Shown one piece after another: positions 23,220 to 34,015 of a DNA stretch of 64,000 nucleotides. The notes beneath the pieces are model-generated. The model was given only the letters and a program-made list of their open reading frames with translations, was not told the origin of the DNA and made no database searches. How positions within the stretch are numbered: position 1 is the first letter of the stretch; each line of letters starts with the position of its first letter. Position numbers and translations under genes: made by a program. Source of the stretch: Viola odorata (Eukaryota > Streptophyta > Magnoliopsida > Malpighiales > Violaceae); the NCBI GenBank assembly GCA_963691705.1, contig OY829539.1:22428407-22492406 (forward strand), read 5' to 3'.

Positions 23220-23609
23220 CTTGTGTGGTTAGTGGAGGTAATGGAGCTGAGACGTGGTGAGATGAGTGGTTAGTGGCATTACTGGTGGGTTTAACGGTCG
23301 TGGAAGTTATAAGGTTGGGAATTTGAGTGTGGTTAGGACAGAAATTCCTTTAATTGAATTCCCAGGAAATTCAAATTTCAGGAGTTTGGCGCGACACAAC
23401 ACTTGTGGTCGTCCGTCTGTGCCACGCGTCCCACGTCCTTCCTGACTAACTTTCCAGCACTTGGGCCTTAGTTGGAATCTCGGCCCATCAACTCTTATAA
23501 TCTCCCCACACTTGTTCCTTAGAACAAAATACCTGAAACACACACAATCAAGCCACTATCCTGGACATGAACAACAATTTATTCACAAAATTTAAAGAAA
23601 TGATCAGAA
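23220..23609. other. Spacer between integrase and extra ORF of element A
   Basis: This is non-coding on the minus strand and contains TGTGTGGGGAGATTATAAGA near 23500 (read minus). It could serve as leader for a subgenomic or spliced transcript of the extra ORF. The integrase C-terminus that element E has here is mostly missing. Confidence 0.45.
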
Positions 23610-26600
23610 TCAAAATAAAAAAATAAAAATCATGGTGATCAACTGATTGTCGTACGCTTGGTTCTTCAACTCCTCTAGCTCGTGGATTTGGAGTTTTCTT
23701 TCTTCTCCAGCCTTCTCATATGCCAAGTTGCATTTCCTTATTGCCCAATAAGCCTTGTGTTGCATACCCACAGGCAAATGGCAAGTCTTTCCATACACCA
23801 GTTTGTATGGGGTCATCCCTATAGGTATTTTGTAAGCTGTCCTATACGCCCATAATGCATCATCCAAACGCTGGCTCCAGTCCCGTCGATCTAAGCCAAC
23901 TGTCTTAGCCAAGATCGACTTGACTTCCCTGTTTGAGACCTCCGCTTGGCCATTTGTCTAAGGATGATAGGCTGTGGAGACCCTATGCGTGATGCCATAC
24001 TTCCTGAAAAGTGAGTCTGTTGCAAAAATGAGTTCCGCGATCACTAATGATTCCCCTAGGAACACTAAATCTATTCAAAATGTTAGATTTGAAAAATGCA
24101 ATAACAGTTTTAGCATCATTGTTCCTAGTAGCCTTTGCTTCTATCCATTTCGAAACATAATCTACTACCAACAGAATGTATTGATTCCTAAATGAACTAG
24201 GAAAAGGGCCCATAAAATCAATTCCCCATAAATCAAATATTTCACAATTAATTATAAAGGTCATGGGAATTTGATTCCTGGAACTTACACTTCCTATTTT
24301 CTGACACTCTAGACATGTTTTGCAAAATGCATAACTATTATGAAAAATGGTGGGCCAGTAAAATCCTGATTCGAGGATTTTTATAGCTGTTCTTCTTGCT
24401 CCAAAATGCCCACCATATGCATATGAGTGGTAGAATTTTAAAACAGATGGGACTTCAATTCCAGGGATGCACCTTCTAAGCAACTAGTCCGATCCTATCT
24501 TCCAAAGATACAGATCATCCCATACAAAATACTTACTGTCATGCTTGATCTTTACCTTTTCCTGGCTGGTTAGGTCTCCATGGTATTTACCTGTGGCTAG
24601 GAAGTTGACAAGATCTGCATACCATGGTCTGAATTCCTTGATCATGTATAGGTGTTCATTGGGGAACTCGTCCTTAACTGGTTCTAAGTCGGCCTTGACA
24701 AAACATCTGCTTAGGTGATCTGCAACCAGATTCTCTCTCCCTTTCTTATCTTTAATTTCCAAATTGTATTCCTGCAAAAAGAGAATCCAACGGATTAGTC
24801 TTGGCTTAGATTCAGGTTTAGCTAAGATGTATCTCAAGGCAGCATGGTCGGAAAATACAATAACTTTTGTCCCCAACAAGTATGATCTGAACTTGTCAAG
24901 GGCAAAAATTATTGCGAATAATTCCTTTTCAATCATGGTGTAGTTCGTTTGCGCTTCATCTAGCATCTTTAAGGCTCAGTAGATCACATGTGGATCTCTA
25001 CCCTTTTTCTAGCCTAGAACTGCACCGACTGCCGAGTTGCTCACATCACACATTAGCTCGAAAGGTAGGCTCTAATCCGGTGCCTAGAATATTGGTGTTG
25101 ATATCAATTTTTCTTTTATCTCGTCGAAGGCTTTCTGACATGCTTCTTTAGAGACGAATTCGATTTCCTTCTGTAGTAATTTGCACATAGGTTCTGCAAT
25201 CTTTGAAAAATCCTTGGTAAACCTGCGATAAAATCCTGCGTGGCCAAGGAAACTTCTAACCTCACGCACGTATGAGTGGTAAGGCAGACTCTTAATGACA
25301 TCAACTTTAGCATGGTCAACCTCTATTCCCTTTTTAGACATGACATGGCCTAAGACAATACCTTGGTCTACCATAAAATGACATTTTTCAAAATTCAGTA
25401 CCAAAGATTTATCCACGCATCTTTTCAAAATATTTTTCAAATTAAATAAGCATTCATCGAAACTGTCACCGTAAACGGTGAATTCATCCATGAATATTTC
25501 AATACTTTTCTTTACATATTCTGAAAAGATACTTACCATGTACCTTTGAAAGGTGGCTGGTGCGTTGCACAATCCAAAAGGCATTTTCCTATATGCAAAG
25601 GTCCCGAATGGGCAGGTGAATATTGTCTTCTCCTGGTCCTCGGGCGCAACCGAAATTTGATGAAACCCTAAATAACCGTCCAGAAAATAGTAGTGGGACA
25701 TACCAGTCAACCTCTCCACCATTTGATCAATAAATGGCAGAGGGAAGTGATCCTTCCTTGTGACTTGGTTAAGCTTCCTTTAGTCTATACAGACCCTCCA
25801 TCCGTTTTGGATTTTGGTTGTTCTTTTTATCCCGCTCTCTCCTTCTGTTACGGTGATTCCTGTCTTCTTTGGTACAACCTGCACAGGGGAGATCTATGAG
25901 CTATCAGAAATTGGATAAATTACTCCAGCATCAAGTAATTTAATAATTTCCTTTTTGACAACTTCCATCATTGAAGGGTTTACTCTCCTCTGGGGTTGTC
26001 TAACTGTTTTCTTATCCTCTTCCACATGTATTTTGTGGGTACAAATGGTTGAGGATATTCCCTTGATGTCTGCCAAAGTCCATCCCATAGCCTCTTTGTG
26101 TTGTTTGAGAACATCAATCAACCTGCGTTCTTCATCGCTGGTTAGCTTGGCCGAGATTATCACTGGTAAGGTGTTATCTTGGCCAAGATAGGCGTATTTG
26201 AGATGGTCTGGTAAGGTCTTTAGCTCCAATTTTGGTGCTTATTCAATGGAAGGTCGGAGCCTAGACTCTAAGGCTTGTAGAGATTGACAAAACGAGGCTT
26301 CTATTTGCGGTTCACCCTTGTCGAGTTCTGACACAGTTTCCTTAAGATTGTCTAGGTCACCGATTCTATCTTCCAATTCCTCCAATTTCTTGTCCGAAAT
26401 ACTCCTGCTCAAGACATAATCAAGAGGGTCATTAGTGCAAACACCAATCATTTCTTCAGCTATAGGTTCTAAAATATCAATAAAATTTAAGCTATGTAAA
26501 TCGTTTGGATAATTTAGCCCCTCCTTCATGCTAAACTTGATCGTGCTGCCACAAAATTCTAGAATTATACTACCTACGTAGACGTCTATCTTTGCTCTTG

Positions 26601-27102
26601 ATGTTCTAAGGAAGGGTCTCCCAAGAAGGACATCTGTAGTACTAGAAGGTAAGCCAACACTCATTTCAACAATATAGAAATAAACCGGATAAATAAAATT
26701 GTTCACTTGAACAAGTACATCCTCCACAACTCCTTTTGGATGGATGATTGTTCTATCGGCCAGCTGAATTACTACCTGTGTGTCCTTCATTGTTCCGATT
26801 TGTAATGCCTCATACTCACTTAAGGACATTACGTTTATGCCGGCCCCCAAATTACAAAGGGTTTTTTCCACCTCATTGTTCCCGATTTTACACGGAATCG
26901 TAAAGGTTCCTTGGTCCTTGCATTTCTCTGGAAGGCGGGCCTGAAAAATTGCAGAAACATTTTGTGTTAGATTCACCCTTTCTACTGCTGCAAGTTTTCT
27001 CTTTGTAGTGCAAAGTTCCTTAAAAAAATTTGCATAAGAAGGAACTTTGGAAATTAGGTCTAGCATGGGAATGTTCACTGCAATTTTACGAAAAATATTC
27101 AT
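23610..27102 (-). pseudogene. pol of element A: protease, RT, RNase H, integrase
   Basis: The order on the minus strand is protease (about 26700-26950), RT (26200-25150), RNase H (25080-24700), zinc-binding and catalytic integrase (24460-23640). Family motifs: [85 protein letters not shown]. Key residues are lost. The protease has CNLGAG where E has CDLGAG. The RT box reads FMDEF (25481-25490) where FMDD is expected. There are also several stops and frame changes (for example near 25890, 25080, 24483, 23960). The same polyprotein in E is the best guide to its original layout. Confidence 0.85.
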
Positions 27103-27174
27103 GAACTCCTTAGTCTCTTCTGCCTTCTTCTCCTTGGAAGACTTGGGTGGAAAGGGTAGTGGAATCTCTACAAT

Positions 27175-28940
27175 TTACCTTTCTTCTGCGGTTTTCTCCT
27201 CAGTCTTGGTCGTTGTCTTAGCCAAGATTGGTTCCTCTTTGTCTCTATGTTCTGGAACATCAGTCTTAGTTTCAGGCTTAGCTAAGATCTGTTCTGCTTG
27301 TATTTCCTCATCTTTATCTTCTTCCTCCTCATCTAAATGCTTTTGCATTTCCTTGTCCGACTTTGCACCCTTCCTTTCTAGCAACACAACTCCGCTTCTC
27401 AAGTGGATAACACTCATATTATGTTTAGGGTTATTTACCGTTGTGGAGGGTAGTTTGCCTTGTGCGTCCTCCAGCTGCTTTTGTTGGGCTATCTGGCTAA
27501 TTTGCTTTTGCATCTCCACCAGGCTAGATTGAGTTGCTTACATAAACTTCTGCAAGGTTTCTTCTATGGGTACTCCCGTGAGCTTTAGAGGTTGAGGTGC
27601 GGGTGGTAGTTGAGGGACAGTAGGCTGATTAGGCTGTGGAGGTCTAGGTACGAAGTGTTGAAAATTTATAGGAGATTGTTGAGGTTGTTTTGGTTGTTGG
27701 TAATTTTGTGGGCTGCTTGGCTTGGTTGTAGAGTATCTTGTCTCCATTTAAGATTGGGATGTTGTCTCCAAGGATATTCATGGAAGAACTGTCCTTGATT
27801 GTACCCATATGCAGCATTGACTGGGACCGATGTTGGTTCTCCTGGTTGTTGTACCATGTAGCAGCTATGTGTTGGATGATCCAACTGTCGACAGATTCCG
27901 CAAATCGTGGGAGGCATTTATTCGGGAGTCATCATTGCAACCTATTCCGGAGTTGGTGCTATCATTGATGGACCTATAGAAAGGTTAGCAAGCATATTAG
28001 ATATCTCATTTAATTTCTGTTCAGTATTTACTAAGTGTAAAGTAGAGGGAATAAAGTCTCTCTCAGCAGATGAGTAATTCTGATCATTGTTCGCCATAGT
28101 TTGTAGGAGGAGTTTAGCTCTGGTCAGAGTGAGATCTTAAAGAGCTCCCTCTGCTGCCGAATATACTCTTTCCTTGTCCTTTTGGCTCATTCCATCGTAA
28201 AAATATTGCACCAAGAGTTGATCCGCTACCCCGTGAGTGGGACATACGTCTTGAACATCTCTGAACCTTTGGTGATATTCGCTCAAGCTTTCGTTGCCCC
28301 TCTGTTGGATTGAAACCAAGTTCTTTTTGGTTGTCCCCGCCTTGGTAGCGTTCCAATACTTATTCAAGAAAATAGAGGACATTTCTCCCCATGTTGTGAT
28401 GGTGTTGTGTGGGAGACAATAAAACCAATTCTTAGCAGAGTCTTCAAGTGACCAAGGGAATGCTTTTAGTTTAGCTCTCTCAATTGTCACTCCCACTGGT
28501 TTCAGGGTGTCACATTGTAAGTGGAGATTCCTCAAATGGTTATATGGATTTTCATTCAAGTGGCCATGGAATTTGGTGAGGGTTGATATGATGTTGGTTT
28601 TGATGGACCAATCATTTGCAACAGGGGGTAAATGGATGCACGAGTAGGTTTCCCTTTCGGCCCCTCTATTTAACTCCCTCATGGTACGTTCTGATTCCTC
28701 TTCAACCATGGCTGGATTGCTTTGGTCTTCCTGATTTGGGTTTTGGTTTGGGACCTGTTCTGGGATTGGATTTTCGGCTTGGTCTGAATCTTGGCTTAGA
28801 TTACTATTAGAGCTAGATTCTGTTCGTGTTCCTAAAAATTCCCCTTCAAGTTTTCTTTTGGCTTTCTTTCTAATTTGTGTCTCCGTCCTCATAAGTTCTA
28901 GGTTGAATGGAAGTAAGTCCTCTTTCGAGGACTTGGTCAT
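27175..28940 (-). pseudogene. gag of element A
   Basis: Start ATG 28938-28940 (MTKSSKEDLL). An acidic Gln/Asn-rich N-terminus leads into the retrotransposon gag domain: NDWSIKTNIISTLTKFHG, LKAFPWSLEDSAKNWFY, FLNKYWNATKAG, YHQRFRDVQDVCPTHG. TAA 28137-28139 replaces a Gln codon present in E (GALQDLT). The frame continues to a CCHC knuckle CGICRQLDHPTHSC near 27880, preceded by a second stop. A Pro/Gln-rich linker and the segment LPSTTVNNPKHNMSVIHLRSG follow, with further breaks at about 27750 and 27538. The linker encodes LAKPETKT and LAKTTTKT where the dispersed DNA motif crosses it. Confidence 0.8.
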
Positions 28941-28991
28941 CAACTACAAAAACAAAAACAGAGACAGAAAACTACAAAATACCGTTAGAGA

Positions 28992-29009
28992 TCCCCGACA
29001 ACGACGCCA
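28992..29009 (-). other. Primer-binding site of element A (tRNA-Asp type)
   Basis: The minus strand reads TGGCGTCGTTGTCGGGGA, complementary apart from two positions to the 3' end of plant tRNA-Asp(GUC). It lies 5 bases inside the LTR end. It marks the start of minus-strand DNA synthesis for element A. Confidence 0.8.
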
Positions 29010-29014
29010 AAATT

Positions 29015-29123
29015 TGGTTGCCTGTCGTTAGCACCCAAAATAGTTGTAAAATGAATATAGAAATAGGTAAAAGAGTACAACTTATCACCGTCCACAAAGA
29101 CTTGCAGATTGTGGTAAGAGGAT
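29015..29123 (-). repeat. Element A 5' LTR, inner end only
   Basis: It begins (plus strand) TGGTTGCCTGTCG and shows the Athila LTR landmark ACAACTTATCACCGTCCAC also present in the LTRs of C (34078) and E (inverted, near 50490). It is interrupted after GTAAGAGGAT by the terminus of element B. The rest of the LTR must lie beyond the window. Confidence 0.7.
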
Positions 29124-30938
29124 TGATCGGCGCTTGTCGAGGGCACGATAAAATAATTACAACTTATCACATGCAACAAAAAGGATTGAAGACAGTGGCA
29201 AGAGGTTCGATCCACAGAGAATGGTGAAGACATACACTAGACAAGGCCAGATACAAAGTAAAACAATAAAAGAAATAATGGGGGGGGGGGGGTTGGTTGG
29301 TTGGTTAATCTAGTTAACCAAGATAGAGATAGCTGCTAACAAGACAATTAATAAAAATAGAAATCAAGGGCAAGACATGCAAATAGAAATCAAGGGCAAG
29401 ACATGCAAACATAAATCAAGTAAATAAATAAAGTTAGAAGAGAAGAGATCTTAGCAAAGGACATTTTCGGGTTGCGTCGAGGGCTAGATAATCATCGGCG
29501 CAGAAATATTCTATTCCTATGCCATATACATGCTATAGGGACCAAGTTTTCACTAAAAACCCCCAGCTTTCCTTCTTAAGAAAAGCTACCCCCCCTCTCC
29601 CGTTTACACATATGAGGTGGCCTTGACGTTTCGTCATCACCCCAGGCACGAATGCGGGGAGGAAATACTCAAAACACACATGAAGTGGAGGTAAGACATG
29701 TCTAGGGCACGACGTCTCAGCTTGTCAGACTCGCGGTGCAACCCTAGTCGACTGTTTACCCCTAAATGGAAGGCCCTCTCGCGATGACCCCACTAGGTGT
29801 CTACTACTCTTAACAACCTCACGTTGACGTTATCGATGTTAGGATGATAGTAATCATCTAGGATTAGTCATTAGTTGGTCGGACTACTATCTTGCCCTAG
29901 ACGAATTAACAAGAAACTGACAAACAATCAAATACAACAATAAGAATATATGAGGAACGATTTGGCCTCTTAGATACCCTTATGAAACCCTCAAAATACC
30001 TCTACTAAGAAGGGAGAATCTAGCTACTCATACAACAAAACAAATAAACAAATAGGAAAAGAAAGATTGCATAAAAGAAGAAGAAAACTAATAAATGTTA
30101 CCAGCCAGAGTAAAGCTCCGGTTAAATACAGCGGTTGTTGGATGAAGATGTCTAAGCCACCACCCAAAACGGGGAGGAGAGAAAAGGAGGCGGCTCCCAA
30201 AAGAATATAGTGGAAATTATTTACAAGATGTCCTAAAACCCTAAAACTAGAGGTTTATATAGTGTCCAGCCCACAAGAGGACAAAATAAAACTAAGGGAC
30301 TACAAAATGACAAAATCCAGCTAAGGAGATGCAAAAACACGGAGGAAGGCTCTTTGGTCCTAAAAGAGAATATTCTGAGAATATTCTAGAAGCGCACGAC
30401 GTCGAGGGCATGACAATATTCTCTAGGGCATGACGACTTGATCAGTAGCTAGGGAATATTCTAGAATCTTCTAGAAGCGCATGGAATCTTCTGGAAGCCA
30501 GCAAGGAGGACACGTGGAAGCACAACAACTAAACTTTGACCAGGAAATATTATCCAAGGCTCGACGAAAATAGCTAGGGAATATTCTGGAATCCTCTAGA
30601 AGCGCCTGGTGCTTTCTAGAGAAGCAAGGAATCTCGTGCGAATCTTCGAAGATTCCTCTCTTTGGCTTTCAATCTTGATCTGATGTGAATGCATCATGGG
30701 CACGAGACCACCCACTGGTCTGGTTAGCGTCGAGGGCACGACGACGCTCCGATCTTCTAGGCCTTGATGCTTCGAAGTCCAAGAAATCCTTCCAAAACCG
30801 CATGCTTTCGCTCTTTTCTTCCTTTAGGCACTAATCTGCAATAAAGATAGGAAAATGGGCAAATCAGAAGTATCATGCCCAGGAAAATGCTGAAATAGAG
30901 GGGAAAAAACTGAAACCTGCACTAAATACATGCGATCA
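29124..30938 (-). repeat. Element B 3' LTR, 1815 bp
   Basis: In plus coordinates it begins TGATCGGCGC and ends TGCGATCA, a short inverted terminus. It is preceded on the minus strand by the purine-rich TAGTGTGGGGATGTT. It contains a G tract followed by TTGG repeats (29280-29310) and several copies of the word GTCKAGGGCAMGAY (29136, 29474, 29699, 29890 inverted, 30401, 30427, 30729). Confidence 0.78.
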
Positions 30939-32737
30939 AACATCCCCACACTACCCAATGCTCGCCCTCGAGCATTCACAAAACTAAAAACAACCCAAGA
31001 AATGAACAACACCCATTCAAACATGGCACAAGAATAAACAAACCAGTCAGCATGCTAGGCCTTGACAAAGTTGATTCTGCCTAGATAACACCTGCATCAA
31101 ATCAAAAGGATAACGACCCTAAAGATGAGACTTTCCCACATCAGGCCCAGACACAAGTAATCCTCACAAGATAAGTGTTTGTGCTCCCACTCACAAACAA
31201 GGCTAGGTGTTTAATCACTCAAAACTAAATGCAACTAGCACATCACAAAATCAGACTTGCACATCAATCCGAGTATGTAGTACACATGCATGGGCAATCA
31301 ATCAATCAGAAAGAACTTCGTATCAACAAAAGGAAAGAAAAGGGAAAGGCTATGCTTAGAAGAAGAAGGAAAAATAAGAAAATGGAAGGAAAAGAATAAA
31401 ATAGAAAGAGAGAAAACAGGAAGAGAAGGAAGAGAAAGAAGAGAGACAACCAACTCAAACCTGGATGGATTCCTTAGCTAGGAAAAAGGCAAGGTTGGTA
31501 AGGCAGCGCTCGTCGAGGGCACGATGCTGAAGCTAAGGGCTAGACGAAGGATTCTTTTTCTTGGGCAGGAAGTTCTTCTCTTGATGCGGTGCTGGAGTAG
31601 GTTCCTTTGTTCGCATTTGCCCTCTTCTTTTATTTTGATTCTTTTATTCTATTTTTTTCATCATTTTTTTTCTTTTTTTGAAGAAGGGGTGCGAACCTTT
31701 TTAGCTTTGATTCGACTGGGGCAGAAGACTTCTGAGGTATCTTGCCCTAGATCTGCTTCCTATACTGAAGTTTGACTTTTCGGCTTCCCCACACTTCGAT
31801 TTTTCTGGGGGAGCACTTTCTCTTGAGATAATTTCTAGGGCATGATGATGTTTCTGATGATCTGCCCTAGATCTCTACTTTCTATGCTTAAGTCCTAACT
31901 TCCTCTACTTCCTCACACTTGTGCTTTTCTGCACGTTCTTCTAGATGTCTAGCCCTCGATGCTACCCTCAATAATTGTTGCTTACCTGCCAAGGAAAAAG
32001 ATCAAGAAAATAAGCTCAAGTGGTCAGGAAAAAGAATGAAAAGAGAGGGGTAGGTGAGTGTCGAGGGCAAGATGGTAGAAAGTGAGAGAAAAAGGGAGAA
32101 AAGAAAGAAATAAGACATTGATGCGAAGACTTTCGTCATTTTATTGCTTTCCCATGTCTAATGATATCATGCAAGTCCAGCTAGTGCCTAACTAAGCATT
32201 CTATTCGCACATGAAAAATATATAGCATGGAAGCTCAAAGTGCTCATAAGGTGCTGTTTTGACTACTGGAGTCTAGGGCTAGATGTGGATATAAGGGTTA
32301 ACAGGCATAATTCGACTAATTAGGGCTTGACATGCCAAAGGGCAGTTTTGTTCATCGTGCCCAAGTCAAAAGTGTGTGTGTTCATACAAGGGGGATTTAA
32401 AAACTGGGCAGTGCAAGTTCACAAAAATATTAACAAAATCTAAAGATTAAAAATCTGAAAAATTTTAAAATTTTCGCAACAAAACAAGCAATCATGCAAC
32501 AAGTAGAAAAATAAACATGCAGTCAAGCAATAATAAAATAACAAGCTCAAACATAATAGATAAATCCCTCCCCACACTTAGGCTTCGCATTGTCCTCAAT
32601 GCGAGAAGGGCACACATAAGAAAGTTTTGAAAAAATAAAGAGTGAAGCAGAAATAAAAAGGGGAAGGAACGTGGGTTGCCTCCCACGAAGCGCCTTAGTT
32701 ATCGTCGAGGGCACGACGTTGGTTGTTCGAACTTCTA
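30939..32737. other. 3' untranslated region of element B
   Basis: Non-coding on the minus strand. Next to the LTR stands the hairpin-like GAATGCTCGAGGGCGAGCATTGGG (read minus, about 30958-30980), the counterpart of GCTTGGGGGCAAGC in Athila elements. Copies of the B-specific motif occur at 31512, 31537, 31739, 31834, 31866, 31945, 32060 and 32271. A polypurine stretch 31300-31450 produces spurious plus-strand ORFs. Confidence 0.65.
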
Positions 32738-33814
32738 TTAACCAATTATACTAAATGCTTTCCATCCTCTTAGTTTGATGTGAATTATCGCATGAAGTGG
32801 ATGGTCCAGTAACAAAGCATCCTGCAGGCAACCATAATATGATTTAAATGTTAATTTGGGTTCCCACAAAACAAAGAGGAAAAAATTGTTATAAGTGAAA
32901 GGTGATTCAAGAAAAGGATCAATATAATCAGAAAGTTTAGAAATCTCCTTATCACACATAATGGCTTTAAAGCTCAAGTCCTCGATTATTTCCTCCTCAA
33001 TCTCTTTTAAATCCTCCTTCTCAATCTCTCCCGGCTTGAATTCTGCATCTAGGGCATGACGTTCGTCGTAAAAGTCTGGCAGATTTGCGTCGCTCAACAT
33101 TGTGACTGCAGTGGCTTTTAACTCTACGTTGGCTCCTGGCTCTGAAGGAAGACATCCTAGACCCTCCGATTTTAGCTCATTCGTGGGCATGAAAAGGTCC
33201 TCTAACCCATAAGACTCATCATCTTCGTCATGACGCTCAGATGGCAACTCCCATAGAATGGCGATTGATAAATTTTCTTCACTTAAATAGTCATCACTAT
33301 CTAAGTGCTGCAAATGTTGTTCTATGGGGGTGATAGGGTGACTCGTGGTGTGACTGGGCAGAAGTGTTGGAGCTAAAAAATTTGGTCCAGGTGTAGGGGC
33401 AACGTCTAGGGCAAGATGGGTAGGTTCAGGTGGTCCAACATTGGGGGCAAGATACTTGGTTAGGGAACGGAACCAATATGCAAAGTTTTCTTCAATGGCC
33501 TCTTAGCGCCTCTACTCCTTAATCTCCTTCAAGGTCTCTTTAGCTTGATTCATCAAATCAGCTAATGCCTCTAGTTGTCTATGCATCTTAAGCTTCTGCA
33601 AGGTTAATTGCATCTCCTTAAGTTGGTTCTCCATGTTAGCTATTGCACCCTGATTATTTTGAGACAACCTTTGGTCTTCTAGAGGTGGATAATATTGATA
33701 GCTAGGTTCGGCTTGCACTCCATAGTTGAAATTTTCTTAATTCCACCATGGGGGGTTAGGAGTAAAATACTGAGGAAAAGAGGGTGAGTAAGAATAAGAA
33801 TTAAAATAAGACAT
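32738..33814 (-). pseudogene. Single ORF of element B, unrecognised
   Basis: Start ATG 33812-33814 (MSYFNSYSYSPSFPQYF). The N-terminus is Tyr/Ser/Pro-rich. A coiled-coil-like helix follows (ANMENQLKEMQLTLQKLKMH, about 33570-33630), then a Pro-rich stretch, an acidic segment (EIEKEDLKEIEEEIIEDLSF) and a hydrophobic-aromatic C-terminal part ending at 32738. Three in-frame stops (near 33741, 33512 and 33503) interrupt about 358 codons, with no frame change. I recognise no gag, nucleic-acid-binding or enzymatic domain. The long helix might mediate assembly, as in a reduced gag; that is a guess. Confidence 0.5.
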
Positions 33815-33876
33815 TGAAGAAAGAAATAAAAAATATATATATATCTAGAACTTTCCAGGGCACGACTTAACACCAC

Positions 33877-33894
33877 TCCCCGGCAACGACGCCA
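33877..33894 (-). other. Primer-binding site of element B (tRNA-Asp type)
   Basis: The minus strand reads TGGCGTCGTTGCCGGGGA, one mismatch from the tRNA-Asp complement, 3 bases inside the LTR end at 33898. It links B to the Athila-type priming of A and E. Confidence 0.8.
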
Positions 33895-33897
33895 ATT

Positions 33898-34015
33898 TGA
33901 TCGGTGCTTGTCGAGGGCACGATGAAATAATTACAACTTAGCATATGCAACAAAAAAGATTGAAGACAGTGGCAAGAGGTTCGATCCGCAGAGAATGGTG
34001 AAGACATACACTAGA
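33898..34015 (-). repeat. Element B 5' LTR fragment, interrupted by C
   Basis: It repeats the inner end of the B 3' LTR (CTTGTCGAGGGCACGAT, GGCAAGAGGTTCGATCC, AGAATGGTGAAGACATACAC) up to CTAGA at 34011-34015, where element C begins. CTAGA is the probable target duplication of C; its second copy is out of the window. Confidence 0.78.

Larger units (their letters stand above)
19840..29123 (-). mobile_element. Element A: Athila-like Ty3/gypsy retrotransposon, damaged
   Basis: On the minus strand, in order from the right: a 5' LTR remnant (29015-29123), PBS (28992-29009), gag, protease, RT, RNase H, integrase, an extra ORF and a long 3' UTR. The tRNA-Asp-type PBS, RT/RNaseH sequence and ORF layout fit the Athila lineage. 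The 5' LTR is broken at 29123/29124 by element B; its 3' LTR is reduced to the short inverted piece at the hairpin junction. Many stop codons and frameshifts, and two lost catalytic aspartates, show that it is inactive. Confidence 0.8.
29124..34015 (-). mobile_element. Element B: non-autonomous LTR retrotransposon
   Basis: Minus orientation: 3' LTR 29124-30938, internal region 30939-33897, PBS 33877-33894 and 5' LTR from 33898, cut at 34015 by element C. The internal region is only about 3 kb and has no protease, RT or integrase, so B would depend on proteins made by others; its tRNA-Asp-type PBS suggests an Athila-like partner. The two LTR inner ends (29124-29240 and 33898-34015) agree almost base for base. 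The 5 bases before it in A are AGGAT; the second copy of that duplication is outside the window. Confidence 0.78.

Noticed and set aside
28992..29009. tRNA gene at the 18-bp tRNA-Asp matches (also 33877 and 50568)
   Set aside because: Only the acceptor-end complement is present, next to LTR ends; these are primer-binding sites.
29280..29310. G-tract with TTGG repeats as a telomere-like array
   Set aside because: It is a short simple repeat inside an LTR and does not match the plant telomere unit.
31290..31481. Lys/Glu/Arg-rich plus-strand ORF
   Set aside because: It is the translation of a polypurine stretch in the 3' UTR of element B, with low complexity and no homologue in the nest.
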